A stretch of DNA of 20,604 nucleotides from Rikenellaceae bacterium. GTDB taxonomy: Bacteria > Bacteroidota > Bacteroidia > Bacteroidales > UBA932. Where the stretch lies: assembly GCA_012800665.1 (NCBI GenBank), contig JAAZIW010000236.1:1-20604 (forward strand), given 5' to 3'. Position 1 is the first letter of the stretch; the number at the start of each line of letters is the position of its first letter. The position numbers and the translations under genes were made by a program. The notes under the pieces were generated by a model. That model searched no databases and was not told where the DNA came from. It saw nothing but the letters and a program-made list of their open reading frames with translations. Below are positions 15,922-20,604 of this stretch, piece by piece.

Positions 15922-17220
15922 CTACAGATCCTCCACTATTTTAACAAGTTCATCAATTTCGGCCTTGCTGTGCTTTTCGGTAACGCAGAAATTCAATTCC
16001 CCGTTTTCGAGCCTGAGGGCGGCAAAATAACCACCGTCCAAAAGCGCTTTTTGCAGCTTGGCGACATCGCATAGCGGCTTAAGAGTAAACTCTTTAAGAA
16101 AAGGTTTATCCTTGTGTGTATCTTCAAATTTTCCGGTGGCAATAAGTCGGTCATATAAATAATGAGCGCCCTCGCTGGAAAGCCTATTCACTTTTTTCAG
16201 GCCTTCAGGCCCCATGAGCGAGAGGTATACAGTCGCCCAAAGGCACATAAGACTCTGATTCGAACAGATATTGGAAGTTGCCCTCTCACGGCGGATATGC
16301 TGCTCGCGCGCCTGGAGAGTAAGTACAAAGCAGCGTTTGCCGTTTGCATCCGTCGTTTGACCCACTATACGTCCAGGGAGTTTACGCAGATGCTCTTTCT
16401 TGCAGGCGATGAACCCCAAGTAAGGACCGCCGTAATTGAGAGGCAGACCGAGGCTTTGACCCTCTCCTACGGCAATATCCGCTCCCCACTCGGCAGGACT
16501 CTTAAGCACTGCAAGGGTGGAGGGGTCGCAATAAACGGCCATAAGCGCACCGGCATCATGTATCTTTTCGGCATAGCCGTCGAGGTCTTTCAAGCGGCCG
16601 TGTTTGCAAATTTGGGGAACCAATACCCCTGCCACATCAGGGCCGAGTTCTGCAAGCACGTCCTCAGCAATTACAAGTTCCGCATCGCTATACTTCATAT
16701 AGGTTTTTACAACCTCTCTCACATGAGGCAGAACAGCAGAGGAAAGCACTAATTTCTTGCGCTTGCGGCTGCTTGCCAACATCATACGGAGCGCTTCTGC
16801 AGCTGCCGAAGGTCCGTCATATATGCTGGCGTTGCTTACATCCATGCCGGTCAGACGGCATATCATGCTCTGATATTCGAATATATAACGAAGAGTTCCT
16901 TGAGAGATTTCGCTCTGGTATGGCGTGTAAGATGTTAGAAATTCGGATCGGGAGGTAATGTAAGATGCTATTGACGGCACATAATGGTCATAGGCGCCCT
17001 GGCCTACAAACACCTTGAGCTGTACATTCTTACGTCCGAGATTTTCAAAATAGCCGCGCACTTCCTGCTCGCTCATGGCTTCAGGAAGCTCATACTCACC
17101 CTTATACTTGAAAGCATTAGGGACATCGGAATAGAGGTCTTCCAAATCGGAGACCCCTATCCTTTTGAGCATCGCACGAATATCTTCCTCCGTATGGGGA
17201 AAATAAGCGAATGTTCCCAT
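15922..17220 (-). CDS. gcvPA: Glycine dehydrogenase (decarboxylating) subunit 1, GcvPA
   Basis: A 432-residue subunit, the N-terminal half of the split P protein. It begins with the typical FAYFPHTEEDIRAMLKRIG. It then shows QGAYDHYVPSIASYITSR, the TPYQSEISQGTLRYIFEYQS stretch (about 97-116) and DGPSAAAEALRMM, all family hallmarks. It has no PLP lysine, as expected, and pairs with GcvPB to make the active enzyme. The length matches other GcvPA proteins (about 440). It follows gcvH by five bases. Confidence 0.94.
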   Translation of the reverse strand: MGTFAYFPHTEEDIRAMLKRIGVSDLEDLYSDVPNAFKYKGEYELPEAMSEQEVRGYFENLGRKNVQLKVFVGQGAYDHYVPSIASYITSRSEFLTSYTPYQSEISQGTLRYIFEYQSMICRLTGMDVSNASIYDGPSAAAEALRMMLASSRKRKKLVLSSAVLPHVREVVKTYMKYSDAELVIAEDVLAELGPDVAGVLVPQICKHGRLKDLDGYAEKIHDAGALMAVYCDPSTLAVLKSPAEWGADIAVGEGQSLGLPLNYGGPYLGFIACKKEHLRKLPGRIVGQTTDANGKRCFVLTLQAREQHIRRERATSNICSNQSLMCLWATVYLSLMGPEGLKKVNRLSSEGAHYLYDRLIATGKFEDTHKDKPFLKEFTLKPLCDVAKLQKALLDGGYFAALRLENGELNFCVTEKHSKAEIDELVKIVEDL

Positions 17221-17225
17221 ATTTT

Positions 17226-17603
17226 TTACTTTATTATTTCAGCGTAGGCCGCAGCCGTCAAAAGAGAATTCAGTTCAGAAGCGTCACTCATCTCCACCTT
17301 TATAATCCAGTTTGCATAAGGGTCCTCGTTGATGAGTTCGGGAGCATCTTCGAGCTTTTCGTTAACGGCCACAATGGTGCCGCTTACGGGACACAAGAGT
17401 TCGCTGGAGGCTTTTACACTCTCGAGAGCGCCAAAGTCTTCGTCTTTTGTAATATCGTCGTCTTTGGAGGGGAGATCTACATAGGTGATGTCACCCATTT
17501 CACTCTGCGCAAAGTCGGTAACGCCGATTATCGCGACCTTGCCATCTACTTTAACCCATTCATGTGACTCGCTATAGAGGAGTCCTTCGATGATTTTGCT
17601 CAT
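17226..17603 (-). CDS. gcvH: Glycine cleavage system H protein (lipoyl carrier)
   Basis: A 125-residue lipoyl carrier that shuttles the aminomethyl group between P, T and L proteins. The lipoylation site is Lys64 in GALESVKASSEL. The surrounding sequence (SHEWVKVDGKVAIIGVTDFA at 13-32, and PVSGTIVAVNEKL) is standard. It is the usual length for the family. It sits seven bases after gcvT. Confidence 0.96.
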   Translation of the reverse strand: MSKIIEGLLYSESHEWVKVDGKVAIIGVTDFAQSEMGDITYVDLPSKDDDITKDEDFGALESVKASSELLCPVSGTIVAVNEKLEDAPELINEDPYANWIIKVEMSDASELNSLLTAAAYAEIIK

Positions 17604-17610
17604 AATAATA

Positions 17611-18711
17611 TTATTTCTTATAGTTTGTCTGATAAAATCTTTTCTTTACCACAGTACCTGGGAATATCTTGCGATGAATTTGTATATAGAGGGTAGCCCC
17701 CATGGCTCCGGCGCTACGGTCTACAAGCGCAAAGCAGATGCTCTTGTCCAGTGTTATGGAGCGATAACCGGTAGTTACTTCACCCGTCACACTGCCGTCT
17801 TCCAAAAGCACAGGATAGCCCGCGCGGGGAATGGCTCTGTCAGCCAGCTCTATACCTACTATCTTTTTTGCAGGAGGATTGGCCTTTTGAGCTGAAATAG
17901 CGTCTTTGCCAATGAATTCCTCTTTGTCCAAATTGCAGAATATGCTTAAGCCTGCTACTACAGGGGATATTTCCTGAGAAAGTTCATGACCATAGAGAGG
18001 GAATCCGGCTTCGAAGCGAAGAGTATCGCGACAACCGAGTCCGCAAGGAGTTACTCCGGCTTCAAGAAGAGCCTTCCAAAGGTCTACTATTATGTCAGGG
18101 GCGGCATAAACCTCGAATCCATCTTCGCCGGTATAGCCTGTACGGCTTATAATGACTCTATTGCTATCTATAAAAGTATCTATAAAACGAAAAGAAGCCA
18201 CGGCTGAAAGGTCTTGATTAAGAATTTTTCCAAGTATAGCTTCTGAATCGCGGCCTTGAACGGCCAACTGCCCCCAATTATCAGAGTCATTTACGATATT
18301 GACTATAAAGCCTTCGCTATTGTCTTTTATCCATCTATAATCTTTATCCAGATTTGCGGCATTCACAACCAAGAGATAATGGTCTTTGCGATATTCTTTA
18401 TAGACGAGAAGATCGTCTACCGTGCCTCCATCAGGAAAAAGCAGCATTCCGTAGATGCATTGCCCCTCTGAGAGTTTGCTGACATCTCCGGTAAAAATAT
18501 AATTCATGAATTTTTCGGCGTCGGGGCCGGAAATGATGATTTCTCCCATGTGGGACACATCGAAAACGCCGCATTTGTTGCGGACGGCATTGTGTTCCTC
18601 AGCGATGCTCGTATATTGAATCGGCATGTCGTAGCCGGCAAAAGGACTCATCTTTGCACCCAGGGCTACGTGCTCGGCATGCAGACAGGTTTTTTTAAGT
18701 TTATTTTCCAT
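17611..18711 (-). CDS. gcvT: Aminomethyltransferase, T protein of the glycine cleavage system
   Basis: A 366-residue enzyme that moves the methylene from the aminomethyl-lipoyl H protein to tetrahydrofolate, releasing ammonia. The folate-site Asp pair is in GGTVDDLLVY (Asp99-Asp100). Other hallmarks are FAGYDMPIQY (24-33), GVFDVSHMGEI (48-58), RTGYTGEDGFEVY and LGCRDTLRFEAGFPLYGHEL. The C-terminal barrel is present. Length is normal. It follows the unknown first gene of the operon by 22 bases with no promoter-like box between them. Confidence 0.95.
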   Translation of the reverse strand: MENKLKKTCLHAEHVALGAKMSPFAGYDMPIQYTSIAEEHNAVRNKCGVFDVSHMGEIIISGPDAEKFMNYIFTGDVSKLSEGQCIYGMLLFPDGGTVDDLLVYKEYRKDHYLLVVNAANLDKDYRWIKDNSEGFIVNIVNDSDNWGQLAVQGRDSEAILGKILNQDLSAVASFRFIDTFIDSNRVIISRTGYTGEDGFEVYAAPDIIVDLWKALLEAGVTPCGLGCRDTLRFEAGFPLYGHELSQEISPVVAGLSIFCNLDKEEFIGKDAISAQKANPPAKKIVGIELADRAIPRAGYPVLLEDGSVTGEVTTGYRSITLDKSICFALVDRSAGAMGATLYIQIHRKIFPGTVVKKRFYQTNYKK

Positions 18712-18733
18712 TTATGGTTATAATAGTGTTTTA

Positions 18734-19204
18734 TTAATGGGCTCTTAGAAAATCGAGATCTTTCTTTAATATCATCTTCCTGTCCATGAGGGCAACCTTT
18801 TGAAAGAGTTGAATCTTACGACCGAGCGAAAGGTATACTTTGTGTTCGTTTTTACCTTTGCGCCACCACTTATAAAATCCTACAGGGTCGTTTTCAAAAG
18901 GAATTTTAGCTACAATGCCGCTGCTGTAGCCGGGATAATCTATTACCAGTCCGAGACCGACAAATTTCTTATAATAATCGGGGTCTGCTCTACGCAGCTT
19001 GCTTTCCAGAGGTCGAAGCAGTTCGAATTGATCTACTTGAAGTATCTTCTCCCTCACTATCATCTTATGTATTCGAATAGGGTCGTAATTAATCCACACA
19101 CCCATTTTCATAGTTTTCGGTCCATCTTCCGTGTCGAGCGTGAGTTCGTCCATGGAAGTATAAACCTTATTCTGGTCGAGTGGGTAAGTTACGGTTTCGG
19201 TCAT
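18734..19204 (-). CDS. Unrecognised 156-residue protein, first gene of the gcv operon
   Basis: I do not recognise this protein. It has no signal peptide or membrane helix, so it should be cytoplasmic. It starts acidic and polar (residues 1-30), has a WINYDP segment (37-42), a central RADPDYYKKFVGLGLVIDYP stretch (72-91) and a basic, aromatic-rich C-terminal half (FYKWWRKGKNEHKVYLSLGR, about 109-128). There is no cysteine, so a metal or redox site based on Cys is unlikely. It is co-directional with gcvT, 22 bases apart, and has a good promoter just upstream, so it is the first gene of the glycine cleavage mRNA. A regulatory or accessory part is possible but unproven. Confidence 0.75.
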   Translation of the reverse strand: MTETVTYPLDQNKVYTSMDELTLDTEDGPKTMKMGVWINYDPIRIHKMIVREKILQVDQFELLRPLESKLRRADPDYYKKFVGLGLVIDYPGYSSGIVAKIPFENDPVGFYKWWRKGKNEHKVYLSLGRKIQLFQKVALMDRKMILKKDLDFLRAH

Positions 19205-19220
19205 CTTCTATACAATTAAA

Positions 19221-19252
19221 CAAAAATAGAGATTTTATTTGAAAAAAACTAA
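19221..19252 (-). promoter_or_regulatory. Promoter of the gcv operon
   Basis: On the minus strand, TTAG (19249-19252), 20 bases, then TATTTTTG (19221-19228). The -7 box is an exact TAnnTTTG and the -33 has one mismatch. The leader before the first ATG is only about 10 bases, leaving no room for a glycine riboswitch. Confidence 0.6.
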
Positions 19253-19361
19253 TTTAGAATATAAGATTTTCAGGTTTTGTCATTTTACAAGACAGCCTTC
19301 AGGGCAAGCGCCGCTTTGGGCAGATGACGGAAAATAAATGCATAAAGTTGAAAAGTATATA

Positions 19362-20171
19362 TTACAAGAGACCGGACAATTTGTCGTAATATCTCTTGGA
19401 AACAGGTATGCTTGGCGCTCCATCCGCATCCAGGTCGGCAAAAACCGAACCTCCCTCTTTACGAAGCACCGCAATATGCTTGGGATTGACAAAATAAGAA
19501 CGCTGGCAACGAATAAGCCCGTGCCTGGTGCAGTTTTCCTCAATGGAATTCATGGAGGCCCTAAGGGAATATTTACTGATTCTGCCGCCATCCATATATA
19601 CTATATTCACATAATTTTCGTCCGCCTTTATATAAAGGATGGAGCCGACAGCAATCAAAAGTTTGGGTTTCTTGTAAATGTCGTAAAAACGTATCAAGCT
19701 CTCATCTGCAGAATCCCTTTCCTTGGCTGCCTGCCTATGAGCTCCGACTGCAAAAGCAAGAGTAAGCACCAGATACGGGTAGATGAGAATAAGATAACTT
19801 TTGAGAAGGACGTGTTTAAAAAGAACATTGAAGAAAGTATAGAGCCCATCTGAAATCAAAGAAAGATACAAGCTTGCAAAGAGAGAAATCAAAAGGCACT
19901 CCCCTATGCACCAGCATATATAATGAGCCCATGTGAAATGTTTATCCTTGACAAAAAAACGCAATCCTGAGCGCATTCCGGACATAAGTACAAAGATAAT
20001 GGCAAAGAGAATGGAGATGTTCAGTGTATAGAGGCCCCTGCCCATATCCAGTAACTCAGTCATATTGAAAGGCTGGTAAACTATGGAGAATGCAAGGAAA
20101 AACATCGGCATCACAAGCACATGCAGTGCTGCCGTAGTCCATTTGAAATAAATTTTGGGTAAATTATGCAT
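19362..20171 (-). CDS. Membrane-anchored LytTR-domain transcription regulator
   Basis: A 269-residue protein with four predicted helices in the N-terminal half (near residues 13-34, 50-70, 84-106 and 125-145) and a C-terminal LytTR DNA-binding domain (about 170-267). LytTR hallmarks seen: ILYIKADENYVNIVY (178-192), SLRASMNSIEE, then RCQRSYFVNPKHI (221-233) and IPVSKRYYDKL near the end. It has no receiver domain and no histidine kinase beside it, so it probably senses a membrane or envelope signal directly and regulates as a membrane protein. Targets unknown; its own promoter region and the gcv operon downstream are the nearest candidates. The start is the first Met before helix 1. Confidence 0.87.
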   Translation of the reverse strand: MHNLPKIYFKWTTAALHVLVMPMFFLAFSIVYQPFNMTELLDMGRGLYTLNISILFAIIFVLMSGMRSGLRFFVKDKHFTWAHYICWCIGECLLISLFASLYLSLISDGLYTFFNVLFKHVLLKSYLILIYPYLVLTLAFAVGAHRQAAKERDSADESLIRFYDIYKKPKLLIAVGSILYIKADENYVNIVYMDGGRISKYSLRASMNSIEENCTRHGLIRCQRSYFVNPKHIAVLRKEGGSVFADLDADGAPSIPVSKRYYDKLSGLL

Positions 20172-20191
20172 ATTCGTTATATCTAATCTTA

Positions 20192-20212
20192 ATTCTTATT
20201 CTGATTCTTATT
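20192..20212 (+). repeat. Short tandem repeat in the LytTR leader
   Basis: ATTCTTATT occurs at 20192-20200 and 20204-20212, a 12-base period. On the minus strand this is a purine-rich AATAAGAAT repeat in the untranslated leader, ending about 20 bases before the ATG. It could help keep the leader unfolded; it could also be chance in AT-rich DNA. Confidence 0.4.
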
Positions 20213-20295
20213 TTAATTCCGGCTATCATCAGATTTTTGAAATCCCGACTTATACATTCGCATTCACGATTTTCTTTCGTCGAAACCGTAGATTC

Positions 20296-20313
20296 TCACT
20301 ACATCTATAGTGA
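20296..20313. repeat. Dyad at the LytTR-gene transcription start
   Basis: TCACTA, six bases, TAGTGA: a perfect six-base inverted repeat that directly abuts the -7 box of the minus-strand promoter. It is placed where a repressor would block the promoter. TCACTA occurs again at 20381-20386 within the palindrome TAGTCACTA (20378-20386). Confidence 0.45.
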
Positions 20314-20347
20314 CAAATATACAAAATATATTGTTTTCATCATCAAA
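20314..20347 (-). promoter_or_regulatory. Promoter of the LytTR regulator gene
   Basis: On the minus strand, TTTG (20344-20347), 22 bases, then TATATTTG (20314-20321). Both boxes are exact; the spacing is one base over the usual range. The predicted leader is long, about 135 bases. Confidence 0.6.
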
Positions 20348-20353
20348 AACAAC

Positions 20354-20382
20354 GTTTTAGTCTATAAAATCGTCTTTTAGTC
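20354..20382 (+). repeat. Direct repeat pair, 20-base period, possible regulator site
   Basis: GTTTTAGTC (20354-20362) and CTTTTAGTC (20374-20382) share TTTTAGTC and are exactly 20 bases apart, about two helical turns. LytTR proteins typically bind imperfect 9-base direct repeats about 21 bases apart, and a LytTR gene lies alongside. The match to the known LytTR half-site is only partial. Confidence 0.4.
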
Positions 20383-20410
20383 ACTATTCATTCGTCCCTG
20401 TAACTATTTG

Positions 20411-20441
20411 TTTCAAGACTCTTGTAAAGCCCTTAAATTTG
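20411..20441 (+). promoter_or_regulatory. Promoter of the SGNH-type hydrolase gene
   Basis: TAAATTTG (20434-20441) matches the -7 consensus exactly. TTTC (20411-20414) is 19 bases upstream; a perfect TTTG at 20407-20410 is 23 bases away. The predicted leader is about 54 bases. Confidence 0.5.
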
Positions 20442-20486
20442 CCTCGTAAAGAAGTAAAACAAGCAAAAGTAACAATTTAGTTTCAT

Positions 20487-20491
20487 AGGAG
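20487..20491 (+). promoter_or_regulatory. Ribosome binding site of the hydrolase gene
   Basis: AGGAG lies nine bases before ATG 20501, a good Shine-Dalgarno match in a genome where most starts here have none. It supports that start. Confidence 0.6.
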
Positions 20492-20500
20492 ATATTTAAA

Positions 20501-20604
20501 ATGAAAACAATCAAAATCTGCGCATTTGGAGACTCGATTATGAAGGGAACCATAGTCGAGAGCATGAATCCTCTGCAATATACCCTTCCTCAAATGACTT
20601 TCAC
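20501..20604 (+). CDS. 5' end of a GDSL/SGNH-type hydrolase (3' truncated)
   Basis: Only 34 codons are in the window. The N-terminus KICAFGDSIMKG carries the GDS motif, with Ser12 the expected nucleophile, about ten residues from the start on a beta-strand. This is the block I signature of SGNH/GDSL esterases. There is no signal peptide, so this copy appears cytoplasmic. Substrate cannot be inferred from the fragment. Confidence 0.7.
   Translation, partial: MKTIKICAFGDSIMKGTIVESMNPLQYTLPQMTF

Larger units (their letters stand above)
20172..20500. other. Divergent regulatory gap between the LytTR gene and the hydrolase gene
   Basis: 329 bases without a gene, AT-rich. It holds the LytTR-gene promoter (minus), a promoter for the plus-strand hydrolase, a dyad over the LytTR transcription start, a pair of 9-base repeats spaced 20 bases apart, and a tandem ATTCTTATT repeat in the LytTR leader. 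I see no tRNA, small ORF or clear terminator in it. Confidence 0.6.

Noticed and set aside
19205..19361. Possible glycine riboswitch ahead of the gcv operon
   Set aside because: The promoter box ends about 17 bases before the first ATG, so the leader is too short, and I see no paired aptamer sequence in the gap.
20275..20285. TTTCGTCGAAA palindrome in the LytTR leader as an operator
   Set aside because: An 11-base palindrome of this kind is expected by chance in a gap of this length, and it is about 30 bases downstream of the promoter box with no second copy.

Overview
The window reads as chromosomal DNA from a Bacteroidetes bacterium, most likely a member of the order Bacteroidales. Two things support this. 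Several genes are preceded by the Bacteroidetes-type promoter (TTTG, 19-21 bases, TAnnTTTG); the cleanest copy is at 11941-11972. Secreted proteins carry typical signal peptides with Gln just after the predicted cut. Genus cannot be read from this sequence. There are no rRNA or tRNA genes, CRISPR arrays, insertion sequences or phage genes, so this is housekeeping and transport DNA packed very tightly.

Layout. 2-220 is the 3' end of an Omp85-like outer-membrane barrel gene (+), followed by a small secreted protein of unknown role (225-890, +). Three minus-strand genes come next: a DUF308 membrane protein (893-1462), a secreted coiled-coil protein (1545-2366) and a nucleoside-kinase-like protein with a threonyl-tRNA-synthetase-like front end (2473-4149). 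At 4254-9558 (+) lies one overlapping operon: an outer-membrane barrel/porin candidate, then potA, potB, potC and potD, a complete polyamine-type ABC importer. Convergent to it are a cation diffusion facilitator (9555-10658, -) and a DUF819 membrane protein (10664-11866, -), probably co-transcribed. An M23 peptidase lipoprotein (11996-13237, +) is divergent from DUF819 and convergent with the next operon.

The operon at 13234-19204 is all on the minus strand. It runs from an unrecognised 156-residue protein through gcvT, gcvH, gcvPA and gcvPB to lpd. This is a full glycine cleavage system (T, H, split P, and its own L protein), converting glycine plus tetrahydrofolate to methylene-tetrahydrofolate, CO2, ammonia and NADH. 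Upstream of it is a membrane-bound LytTR transcription regulator (19362-20171, -). A 329-base regulatory gap then leads to the 5' end of a GDSL/SGNH-type hydrolase (20501 onward, +).

Most unusual points: PotD ends in a transmembrane segment and basic tail instead of being a free or lipid-anchored binding protein; PotA has a second TOBE-like C-terminal unit; an unknown conserved-looking gene leads the gcv operon; two minus-strand genes have a TAnnTTTG box almost touching the start codon, implying near-leaderless mRNAs; and two convergent gene pairs overlap at their stop codons by four bases. None of these amounts on its own to a clearly new system. The porin-pot operon with an anchored binding protein and the unknown gcv leader gene are the best candidates for follow-up.
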